Origin: Pyrus communis
Taxonomy: Eukaryota; Streptophyta; Magnoliopsida; Rosales; Rosaceae
Reading direction: 5' to 3'
Assembly: GCF_963583255.1 (NCBI RefSeq)
Contig: NC_084805.1
Coordinates: forward strand, 3,365,060 to 3,429,059
DNA: 64,000 bases
This document shows positions 55,601-64,000 of this stretch, in pieces (the first letter of the stretch is position 1; each line of letters begins with the position of its first letter). Both the position numbers and the translations under genes were made by a program. The notes under the pieces are model-generated. The model was not told where the DNA came from. It did not search any database and was given only the letters and a program-made list of their open reading frames with translations.

Positions 55601-57915
55601 TCGATTATCAAGTGACTTTTATGTGATTCTCGTCCTGCAGGAACCGATGATGAACCTGGGAATGATTCTCCGAATAATCACGAAACATTGGGGACTGCTG
55701 GTCTTGCCTTGCATTATGCAAATATTATCACTCAAATTGATACGCTTGTGAGTTTGATGTAAATTCATTTTTAATATTCTTCGTCCTTTAGGTTATCACT
55801 CAAATTGATGTTCTTGTGAGTTGATGTTATATTTATTTCCGAAATATTCAACCGTTCTGTCCTTTTAATTCAAGTGTAAACAAGTATGTGATATCATCAG
55901 TGAACTACTTATTACGGTGGTGAAAATACAATTGTTTTACTGTAAGAGCAGGTTTTAAGTCTCAATACCCACCCTTTTAGACTTCGATATGTTTATTATG
56001 GGGTTATGCAACCTCTTAGTCATTAGTGTGGAGCAACCAACTTTGACTGTTAAAGAGTGGGTTGTATCCAGGTCAATTTCGGAATCATATTCTTGTTGGG
56101 TTGTGCAACCTATTATTCTTAAGTGCCAAAATCTGTCCGTCCCTCTACTGTTCTTTTAAAGTTTTTGCTGCCTCTAGACTATTTTTAATGAGCAGTCCTA
56201 TGATTTCATGCACGGTAATACTGTATTGGGTTCTGATTTCTGTCAGTTGGATTCCATATGTATAGGATGTTCGTGTGAGACTATAGAGATCTGAGCTTGA
56301 AGGTTATCAATGGTGCAGAATGTAGAAAGAGAAGTTAAGAGAGAGAGAGAGAGAGAAATGAGAAATGCTTCTTGTATATTTTTCACTGTAATGAATACAA
56401 CAGTAGTCTTGCCTTACTCTCTAAGTAATCGTTCTCTCAACAAACTTAACAACTCTTACCACCTAATCTACTGACAAATGGCGGCATCTTGATCATTGAT
56501 TGTAGCTCGATCCTTGTCATCCTTACAGTTCGGACAATGCATGTGTATTAGCTTTCCTTCAGTTGTGTATAGCATAACTAGCAAATAGCAGGTTATAGTA
56601 GTTACCTGGTATATGAGGGGAAGTTTTCTACTTTCTGTTAAAGCACAATAATCATTCTTCCCTTCAATCAAATATTATGTTTATTGTTGCTTGATAAATG
56701 GGAATTTTATGCTTTATATCAAATCACTTGGGCCATGACCTCTGAGCTAATGTTCGAATGTAACCAGGTGTCTCGATCAAGTTCTGTGCCTTCAAACACA
56801 CGGGATACTTTATATCAGGGGCTCCCGCCTGGTGTGAAATCAGCTTTGCGATCAAAACTACAGTCATTTCAGTTGAAGGAAGAGGTATCTATACTTTTAT
56901 TTAACAAGTGGAATTATAACAACTCGCCTACATTGTATTTTACTACTACAAAGTAAGCTCATATTTGTATGCCCTTGCGTGCACTAATCTATAACTTATC
57001 TTCAAATGCTTTTCCTTTTCGCAGCAAACAATCACTGAAATTAAAGCTGAAACGGAGAAAACGTTGCAGTGGCTAGTTCCCATTGCCAATAACACAACCA
57101 AGTAAAGCTTCTTTAGTTTTTCTTTTATCCCTCTTAACTGTAGTGATTACATATTATCCAATTTTATTGGTGTCCACATTCTTCATTTTTGACGATGTAA
57201 TTATTCACAACTCTCTCTCATTTCCCTCAATTCTGTTTACTGATTACTTTTTGCGATGCGGTTTTATGTAGAGCTCATCATTGCTCTGGCTGGGTTGGAG
57301 AATGGGCAAACACTGGGCGAGTTCTTAATTGCGGGCGCCTTTCCATTTACTTATGATTTCCCAATATTTTCTTAATTTTATTAGTTGCAATTCTTTAGGT
57401 CTGGGATGAACTGGAAACCTGCTGGTCAAACTGACTTGCTGAGGATTGAGACACTGCACCATGCTGATAAAAATAGAACCGAGGCTTACATTCTTGAACT
57501 GGTGGTGTGGCTTCACCATCTCGTCAACCAAACGAGGGTTGGAAACTGTGGAATTAGATCTCCTGTTAAATCCCCTCTTTGCTCCCCCAACCAGAAGGCA
57601 ATTCAGTTATGTATGAACAAAACCAACTGCTTATCACCCATATTAACAGTTGAAGACCAAGAAATGCTTCGATATGCAAGTAAGAGAAAACTGACACCGG
57701 GGATTAGTAAGAGTCAAGAATTTGACACCGCAAGGACCAGGTTCAGCAAGCATAATCGGCTAAGCAAGAGTAGCAACCACTCCCCGACAAGTGAACGTAG
57801 GAAGGATCCATTTCCAATCAGGAGGCCATCCTCCGTTCCTATCATTGACTTTGATTTCGACCGGAGCAAAGCACTGGATGTCATTGATCGGGTGGACACA
57901 ATTCGAAGTATTTGA
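52691..57915 (+). CDS. PSK SIMULATOR 1-like protein (DUF3475/DUF668), copy 2, rearranged but open
   Basis: Eleven exons (52691-52843, 53286-53611, 53759-53951, 54594-54690, 55176-55273, 55370-55442, 55641-55747, 56768-56884, 57025-57101, 57272-57316, 57399-57915) join in frame to about 600 residues. The N-terminus is shorter and different (MGILEKVIRR), though Gly2 is kept. An in-frame ATG lies at 52652. Compared with copy 1, exons 3 and 4 are fused because the intron between them was partly deleted and its remnant is read as coding. Exon 10 ends in GC instead of GT (GG|GCGAGT). The DUF668 segment is nearly identical to copy 1, but exon 10 has changes (HHCSGW for HHGFGW). A solo LTR sits in intron 8 of the gene model. 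Whether it is functional is uncertain. Confidence 0.75.
56274..56527 (+). mobile_element. 254-bp solo LTR in an intron of PSI1-like copy 2
   Basis: The unit starts TGTGAGACTATAGAG and ends CATCCTTACA, with GTTCG duplicated at 56269-56273 and 56528-56532. Copy 1 has the uninterrupted site (about 48977-48990), so this insertion came after the gene duplication. It contains a (GA)n tract. The small size suggests a TRIM-like or copia-type LTR; the family was not recognised. Confidence 0.9.
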
Positions 57916-58636
57916 ATGCACAGGCGAAGTGGTTCTTGTGTATGTATGTCTTGTAAGTTCATCTGCGGCATTTGTCCCTGTCGTGTACTCTTTGTTGTGG
58001 CGGTGGCGATCTTATGGAAGCAGGCATGGATGCTGAGAAACGAGAGAAGTGATGGCCGTTTTTGAATGTCAAAATGTAGGGTGAGAAGTGTATTTTGATC
58101 AATGTAAGTTAAATTGACTTGATGGGATAACATTTATCCAAAGTTCATCTGCGGCGCTTATAAATATACATTAATCCCATGAAAAATGGTAGAAAGGACC
58201 TTGCATGCACTTATAAGTAATCGCTGCGAGGGAAGGCGTTGCATTAAAAGAAGAAAAAACATGCTAAATATCATGACATGAGCAAGCGCAAAGTCGTCTC
58301 AACTCGCACTTTTAGAGTTGACTTGTCTCTTATCTGAAAATCGAAATCCCATGTATGTTGTTCTGGGTGATTACAAAATCGAAATAAGTTCCATACTTTG
58401 ATTTTGAAATTATTTTTATAAGAGTTGGATTTAAAACATGTCACTTACAAGCAGCTAAAAATATTATTAAATTGTAATTAGTAACTAGAAAAAGAAATTG
58501 TTAAGGTCCATTTAGTATAGTGAATTAAACTGAAATAAATAACGCTCTAAATTCAAAATAACTTAAAGTTCAAAGATCCATGCAAGTCAATTATTGTAAA
58601 CAAACGATTTTATCTACCCTAAGGGGTAGGGGTATA
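57916..58636 (+). repeat. 3' flank of copy 2 running into a promoter-block remnant
   Basis: 57916-58120 matches the copy 1 flank. 58125-58430 matches 60405-60690 and partly 52495-52690, ending 'gggtgattac'. The coding start expected after it is absent; AT-rich sequence follows, so the next unit lost its first exons. Confidence 0.65.
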
Positions 58637-58725
58637 AAGTGGTTCAAACTCGCTTTTAACGAGAATCGAATATATAACATCTCACTTATAAATAAAGAGA
58701 AATACCACAACCGTAGTACTATAGG
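58637..58725 (-). mobile_element. SINE fragment (tRNA-derived)
   Basis: On the minus strand it reads 'gtggtatttctcttt', 'ataagtgaga' and a B-box-like TTCGATTCTCGTT followed by 'gcgagtttgaaccact'. Same family as 60701-60862. Confidence 0.6.
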
Positions 58726-58826
58726 GCGTATCATTTTTATATTTTTAAAAGATTAAAATGAATCGCTTTTTTTTCAGATATAAAATTCATGCTCTCAAGC
58801 AACTCTAATCGTCTAGGTGCAATCTT

Positions 58827-60089
58827 GAGATAGCCTTGCAATCTTGAGAGCAGAGTTGAAGAGTCAAAGGAAGCATGTGAGAAGTTTGAAGAAAAAAAAT
58901 CACTTTGGTCCCGAATTTTGGAAGAGGTAGCAAGTCAGTATTTCTATTTGTGTATCTCACCTAGGTGCAACTGAAAATAACTTTCTGTTGATCGAATGCA
59001 GCACACATAAAGTGGATGGTATATATTTGTCAGTCACATCATAAAACTTTGGAAGCTTCAATTTGCGGCTAGAGAATGCACCCATGTATTTTAAAGTACT
59101 CTTCATCCGAATTTCTAGAAGGGATGTCATAAAAAGACATTAAAGCCTAAACCTCTCTAGGAAAGCAAATTACTTAATTGGTTTTTTGGAGAAAAGAAAA
59201 AAAAAAAAAAACAAAGCCAGCGATAGGGAGGGGACCTTTACTTTTATTTGATTTAGATTGTTTGGTTCTGAAGAAATAAAAAGATTGTTCTTTTTATTAT
59301 GACATTTTGAGAATATTCTAGGATGTGTGAATTCTATGTCTTGTGCTTAAGTTCTGGGTTGTTGAACGATGATCGTGGGTGCACTGTGCCAATAGAATTT
59401 CCCTTGAAGTTCTACAACCATCCTTATATATCTTATTTACAGGTCGTGGAGAAACTTGTCGATGTTGTTCATTTCTTACATATGGATATTCATGAAGCAT
59501 TTGGAAATGCAGGTATGCGTCAAAAGTTCGGATGGAATTTTTATATTGGAAATGCTGGTCTTGCCTTGCATTATGCAAATATTATCACTCAAATTGATCT
59601 TCTTGTGAGTTGATGATGTTATATTCATTTCCTAAATTTTCAACCTTTGTGATAATATTTTTTTCCTTTTCTTTTACTTCAGTATAAACAAGTATGTGGT
59701 ATCGTCAGTGAACTACTTAATACGGTGGTGAAAATACTGTTTTTTTACTGTAAGCTTGCAGGTTTTAAGTTTCAATACCTTTTTAGGCTTCAATGTGTTT
59801 ATTATGGGGGTTATCTTAGTGTGGAGCAACCGACTTTGAGTGTGAGAGTGGGTTGTATCCAGGTAAGTTTGGGAAACATATTTCGGTGGGGTTATGCTAC
59901 CTCTAGACTTCTGTGTTCAGCAAGCATAATCGGCTGAGCAAGAGTATTAACCACTCCCCAACATGTGAACGTAGGAAGGATCCATTTCCAATCAGGAGGC
60001 CATCCTCCGTTCCAATCATTGACTTTGATTTTAACCGGAGCAAAGCACTGGATGTCATTGATCGGGTGGACACAATTCGAAGTATTTGA
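58827..60089 (+). pseudogene. PSK SIMULATOR 1-like copy 3, deleted pseudogene
   Basis: Only pieces remain. The exon 6 equivalent (58827-58926) has two extra A in its A-run, shifting the frame, and lacks a normal acceptor. The exon 7 equivalent (59443-59512) is intact. The 3' half of exon 8 (to 59604) is joined directly to intron 7 sequence by a deletion. The end of the last exon (59916-60089, RPSSVPIIDFDF to the stop) is joined to intron 8 sequence. Exons 1-5 and 9-11 are gone. Intron sequences match copy 1 more closely than copy 2, so it probably derives from copy 1. Confidence 0.9.
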
Positions 60090-60700
60090 ATGCAGAGGCG
60101 AAGTGGTTCTTGTGTATGTATGTCTAGTAGGTTCATCGGCGGCATATGTCCTTGTCGTGTGCTCGTTGTTGTGGCAGTGGCGATGTTATGGAAGCGGGCA
60201 TAGGTGCTGAGAAACGAGAGAAGTCATGGCCGTTTTGAATGTCAAAATGCAGGGTGAGAAGTGTATTTTGATCAATGTAAGTTAAATTTCTGTAGATGGA
60301 AAAGATGCTGGTTTATAGCTTTCCTTAGTAGCTAATATGTACAGAATATTCAATTAATAATCCAAAGTTCATGCTCCTCCCTTGCTCTCTCAAAATACAC
60401 CAATAATTAACATGATAGGATAACATTTTATCCAATGTTCATCTGCGGCGCTTATATCCATTAATCCCGTGAAAAATGGTAGAAAGAACCTTGCATGCAC
60501 TTACAAGTAATTGCTGTGTGGGAAGACGTTGCATTAAAAGTAGAAAAAACGCGCTAAATATTATGACACGAGCAAGCACTAGGTCGTCTCAACTCTTAGT
60601 TTTAGAGTTGACTCGTCTCTTATTTGGAAATTGAAATCCAATTTATGTTCTTCTGGGGTGATTACTGATGAAAGCGAAATGAGTTCCATATTTTATCACA
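60090..60700 (+). repeat. 3' flank of copy 3 with a third promoter-block remnant
   Basis: 60090-60420 matches the copy 1 flank (50369-50700). 60405-60690 matches the promoter block at 58125-58400 and 52495-52690. No coding sequence follows, so this is the outer edge of the tandem array. Confidence 0.65.
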
Positions 60701-60862
60701 ATTTTTTTTTTTTTGAATAAATGATATTATCTACACCAAATGAGAGATGGTAAGCTTAGTCTCACTATGAGTTAGCAATAATGTGGTTCAAACTCTTCTT
60801 TTGCGAGAATCGAACTTAAGACCTCTCACTTACAGATGAAGAAGAATACCACTAAATCGACA
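60701..60862 (-). mobile_element. SINE with poly(A) tail (tRNA-derived)
   Basis: On the minus strand it runs from 'cgatttagtggtatt' through 'tgtaagtgagaggtctta', the B-box-like AGTTCGATTCTCGC and 'gagtttgaaccacatt' to a tail of about 14 A (plus-strand T run at about 60701-60714). The structure is that of a retroposed SINE. The target duplication was not resolved. Confidence 0.75.
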
Positions 60863-61084
60863 TATCTCAAAATATTTTAAATTAACTATCTTTATCATGA
60901 GTAAAATTTTAGTTGTCGTGTTTTGAGGTCTAATGCTGACATTGAACTATTTTAGGCTTGGCGGTTAAGGAAAAAGGACAGCTTCTTTATGATTTTTTAT
61001 TTTTTTTATTTTTATGCAAGGATTATTAGGGTGAAGGAGGTTGTATATGGACTAATCATACTTTGATTTTGAAATTGTCTTTAA
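60863..61084. other. AT-rich spacer, no gene seen
   Basis: The stretch 'catactttgattttgaaatt' at about 61058 also occurs at 58398, so the PSI1 repeat unit reaches to here and is then cut by the Harbinger element. Confidence 0.5.
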
Positions 61085-61342
61085 GAGCAACTCCACCCCT
61101 ATCCACTTTGCGCCAGCATCCAGCCCATTTATCCACTTAATTGAACAGTAATAGACCCAATGAACAGTAATAGGCCAAAGCATCTCCACCCCAAAAAAAA
61201 TGTGCTGGCACCTAGTCTAAAAATGCGCTGGCACAAACGATCTCCACCCCTACAAAATGCGATGGCACCCAGTCCATTTAAAATATTAAATAATTTTTTT
61301 ATAAAATAAAAAAAAATAGTTATAATTTCGGATAGGATTTTT

Positions 61343-61640
61343 AACCAATCTCGTCACGCCACGTGTCATTATCCGAACGTACTATTTTTTTAATAGATTT
61401 CACTAAGATTTTCAACCAATCCCGACAACCCACGTGTCACTTCCTGTTTACAATAATTTAGGCAAGATTTCGATAAGATTTTTAACCAATCTCGTCACGC
61501 CACGTGTCATTATCCGAACGTACTATTTTTTGAATAGATTTCCGCTAAGATTTTCAACCAATCACGTAGTGCCACGTGGCATTGTCCAGAACCTCATCTT
61601 CTTTTTTTTTTGTCCATATAAACCCTACATCCCTACATCC
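61343..61640 (+). promoter_or_regulatory. Harbinger transposase promoter with four CCAAT/ACGTG repeats
   Basis: Units of about 70 bases start near 61343, 61414, 61484 and 61555. Each has AACCAATC followed by CCACGTG or CCCACGTG. The first and third are nearly identical (141-base period). A TATA-like CCATATAAACC at about 61613 lies about 100 bases before the ATG at 61716. Confidence 0.65.
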
Positions 61641-61715
61641 ATCCTCACACTAAACTCAATCCTTTTTTTTAGCTCAGAATTCTTCTTTATTGTTTTCAAA
61701 TCTTGAGTTCTTACA

Positions 61716-62237
61716 ATGTCTTCTTCAAGGAGAGCGTATAAACAGTTGCAAGAGCAGCAGAAAAGGTTGTTGGCACAACAGGAAGAATTGGTCAATCTTG
61801 ACCAAGGTGGAGGTGGAGATGAGGCCTTCGCAATGGAGGAGGATGAGGATGATCACCATAGAAGGCGGAGGGCCTCACATTCCCGCTGTATCATGGAAGC
61901 TATGGGTCAGATAGCCAAACCCGGACGTGCGGCAAACATCGATAGAAGAAGGGAAAGACGAGGTAAAGATCTCTTGGAAGATTATTTTATTCCCAACAGC
62001 GTTTTCCCTGATCATGTTTTTAGACGTCGTTTTAGAATGCAACGAAGTTTGTTCGCTAAAATCATGAGTGATGTTTGCAACCATGATCCATATTTTGTGC
62101 AAAAAGAGGATGTTTTTCATGTTCTAGGTCTTCTTCCTGAGCAAAAAATTACGGCTGCCTTGCGAATGCTTGCATATGGAGCATTTGCAGATCAAGTGGA
62201 TGAGATCGCAAGGATGGGAAATTACATAAGAAATTAA
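61716..62237 (+). pseudogene. PIF/Harbinger transposase, N-terminal part only
   Basis: The frame encodes 173 residues: a Gln/Arg-rich start, an acidic patch, then the conserved HARBI1-like helix-turn-helix region (DYFIPNSVFPDHVFRRRFRM, LFAKIMSDV, KITAALRMLAYGAFADQVDE). It stops abruptly after IARMG, where AT-rich minisatellite sequence supplies a chance NYIRN and stop. A full transposase has about 400 residues, and the whole DDE nuclease domain is missing, so it cannot be catalytic. Confidence 0.85.
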
Positions 62238-62400
62238 ATAAAGTTCTAAAAGTAAATAAGAAATTAAATAAAGTTCTAAAAGTAAATAAGAAATTACATA
62301 AGAAATTAAATAAAGTTCTAAAAATAAATAAGAAATTACATAAGAAATTAAATAAAGTTCTAAAAGTAAATAAGAAATTACATAAGAAATTAAATAAAGT
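62222..62400 (+). repeat. Minisatellite of about 42-bp units at the transposase break
   Basis: The unit 'aaattacataagaaattaaa' plus 'taaagttctaaaagtaaataag' is repeated about four times, one unit shortened. It replaces the missing 3' half of the transposase gene and ends at the ORF1 stop region. Confidence 0.9.
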
Positions 62401-63540
62401 CTGTGGAGTTAGGATATGTGGTGCTAGGATCTTGGCTGCTAGGATTTCTGTAGCTGGAACCCCCTTGACTTGTTTCGGCATCTCTTGCACGCCTCCTTCG
62501 CATGACATCTCTTTTTTCTGATGTCCAAAAATATTTTGAATTCGGAGACAGTCCTACTAGAGACTTGTTCATAGTGTCACGATCTGTTTGAGCCATCCTT
62601 TCTTCTCTAAGCATCTCATTCTCTCGATGAAGTGCTTCTCTAATCATCTCGTTCTCTCGATTAACTATTTCTCTTTGTCTCTCAGCCGCCGCATCACGAG
62701 CCTCAGTAGCTGCAATAATTGCTGCCATAGCAGCAGCTTTTTCCTCATCTCTAGTCTTTTCCCATGCCATGTTCAGTTCACCTTGACGAGTAAGTTCCTC
62801 CATATATTTAGTGTAGTCATTTTTGGAAGAACTACTTTTTTTCTTTGATGCCTTTTTACCTTGAGGCCTGAGGGACTGACGAGTCGGTTGGGTCTCTGGC
62901 ACTTGTTCAGGCATCCCTTCCGTGTCTTCAAATGTGTTGGCTTCTTGTTCGGCTGTGTAGACCCATACCGTGCATGACAACTTCTGGACCGGTTGCCACA
63001 ATTTTGTATTTAGGGCAATCTTTGACAATTTGCCAACATTCCTATTTGTTGAATGATTTGTTATGATTCTTTGCATTGTAGAATGCTTGTGCTTGTAGTG
63101 TCTATAAAAATTACATAAAAATTACATAAGAATTGTGGAATGCATAAAAATTATATAAAAATTACATAAGTATTGTGGAATGCATATTACATAAAAATTA
63201 CATAAGAAATTAAATAAATTAAAATATTGATGTGGGTGGAATGCATATAAATAAATAAAAATATTGTTACCTCATCCGCTAAACTTGTCCCACTACGCAA
63301 ATTACCAGAAGCATGAGAGAGGGCGTTTTTCCAACAAGTAAAGGATGCGTTGAGTTTTTTCCAACGACCTTGAAGACCTTGACTAGATCTGGCATCTTTT
63401 CCATGTACATCGTTGAGCGATTTCGTAATTTTACTCCACATTTCTCGCTTATCCATCTCATTACCCGTAATCGGGTCATGAGTAGTGCGAACCCAACATT
63501 CACACAACGTAACATCTTCACTGAGCTTCCACGAAGTCAT
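62390..63540 (-). pseudogene. Harbinger ORF1 (Myb/SANT-like DNA-binding protein), disabled
   Basis: Exon 1 (63540-63271) encodes MTSWKLSEDVTLCECWV, then MWSKITKSLND and RSSQGLQGRWKKLNASF, the trihelix/Myb-like domain of Harbinger ORF1 proteins that help the transposase bind DNA and enter the nucleus. A GAG|GTAACA donor and TATAG acceptor give exon 2 from 63101 in phase. There the frame reads TLQAQAFYNAKNHNKSFNK and hits TAG, then continues ECWQIVKDCPKYKIV. A later frameshift is needed to enter the long frame 63076-62390, which has a KKASKKKSSSS basic patch and a coiled coil. One stop and one frameshift make it non-functional. Databases sometimes mislabel this family as glutathione S-transferase T3-like. 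Confidence 0.75.
63105..63262 (+). repeat. 'attacataaaaattacataag' repeats in the ORF1 intron
   Basis: About four units with 'ttgtggaatgcat' spacers fill the intron of ORF1. The core 'attacataagaaattaaata' is the same as in the minisatellite at 62222-62400. Confidence 0.8.
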
Positions 63541-64000
63541 TTTTTTCTCTCAAAGTGTACAAAATATTCAAATGTAGAAAGTGTAGAAAGTGTAGAAAAT
63601 ATTGAAATGTGGTGTAAGGTGGAAGATGAGGGTTATGTATTTATAGAAAAAATTAATTAATTTTTTAAAATTTTTCTGTATTTTTTAAAAAAAAATTTGA
63701 CATTTTTTAATTAATTTTTAATAAATTTTAATGTTGTAATTAATCTGGACCGTTGGATTTGAAAAATAATCAAATCCAACAGCCAACACGCTGCCACGTG
63801 GCCAACGGTCAAATTTCTGACCGTTGGGCCTTTTTTTTTTTATTTTTTTATTTTTGGTCAAATAAACGTGGACCGTTGATCTGTGATCGGACGGTCCAAT
63901 TTAAAATTTAAATTTAAATTTTTTTTACCGTTGGAAATCCAACGGCCTACAAAAACTAGCCGTTGGAAATCCAACGGCTCTGAGGAGGGCCACGTAGCCC
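63541..64000. other. ORF1 leader and Harbinger subterminal region
   Basis: Upstream of ORF1 there are three 'gtgtagaaa' repeats (63575-63600). Then an AT-rich stretch is followed by multiple inverted 'ccgttgga/tccaacgg' motifs and CCACGTGG. No gene. The element end is not reached. Confidence 0.5.

Larger units (their letters stand above)
61085..64000. mobile_element. PIF/Harbinger element, defective, running off the window
   Basis: The left end 'gagcaactccacccct' resembles PIF/Harbinger termini, with TTA just outside as a possible 3-bp target site. It carries a truncated transposase on the plus strand (61716-62237) and the Myb/SANT-like ORF1 on the minus strand (63540-62390), the typical two-gene content in convergent arrangement. 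The last 300 bases consist of 'ccgttggaaatccaacgg' inverted motifs expected near the other end, which is beyond 64000. Confidence 0.75.

Noticed and set aside
62220..62508. Phe/Leu/Asn-rich minus-strand ORF with repeated FNFLCNFLF
   Set aside because: It is the translation of the AT-rich minisatellite.

Overview
This 64 kb window is nuclear DNA from a flowering plant. The genes have GT-AG introns, the spacers are AT-rich, and plant-only families are present (G-type lectin receptor kinase, PORR, PSK SIMULATOR/DUF668). It is dense in plant transposons: Tat-lineage Ty3/gypsy, Cassandra, hAT, Mutator-type MITEs, PIF/Harbinger and tRNA-derived SINEs. Several repeats, including the 42.7 kb MITE and the Tat antisense ORF, resemble sequences I remember from apple and pear. 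A Rosaceae (Malus-like) source is therefore my best inference, but the sequence does not prove it.

Layout. 1-14.5 kb: the 3' end of a G-type lectin receptor kinase with about 1.6 kb of downstream flank, then 7 kb of AT-rich spacer with MITEs. A complete intronless paralogue follows at 9676-12219 with the same flank, and that flank is cut off by a 5'-truncated MATE transporter fragment. 15.1-28.3 kb: a nested transposon block. A decayed minus-strand Tat-type gypsy element carries an antisense extra ORF. It has been invaded by a 2.6 kb solo LTR, two hAT elements with clear 8-bp target duplications, and probably a Harbinger-like element in its 5' LTR. 31.9-39 kb: a divergent pair, a PORR-domain organellar RNA-splicing protein (minus) and an eight-exon protein tyrosine phosphatase PTP1 (plus). 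39-43 kb: spacer with four MITEs. 43.8-60.1 kb: a tandem PSK SIMULATOR 1-like family with one intact 12-exon copy, one rearranged but open 11-exon copy and one deleted pseudogene. 61.1 kb to the end: a PIF/Harbinger element with a truncated transposase and a disabled Myb-like ORF1, running off the window.

The host genes are housekeeping and signalling loci and form no single pathway. From memory, PORR-PTP1 are neighbours in Arabidopsis (At1g71850-At1g71860), and the lectin kinase and PSI1 are near neighbours (At1g34300 and At1g34320). The window may preserve an ancestral order that was split after duplication in Arabidopsis. I found no convincing undescribed molecular system. The most informative features are structural: dated nested insertions with exact target-site duplications, exonisation of an intron remnant in the second PSI1 copy, two GC-AG introns, an LTR whose core promoter is duplicated in tandem, and a transposase promoter built from four repeats each holding CCAAT and ACGTG-type boxes.
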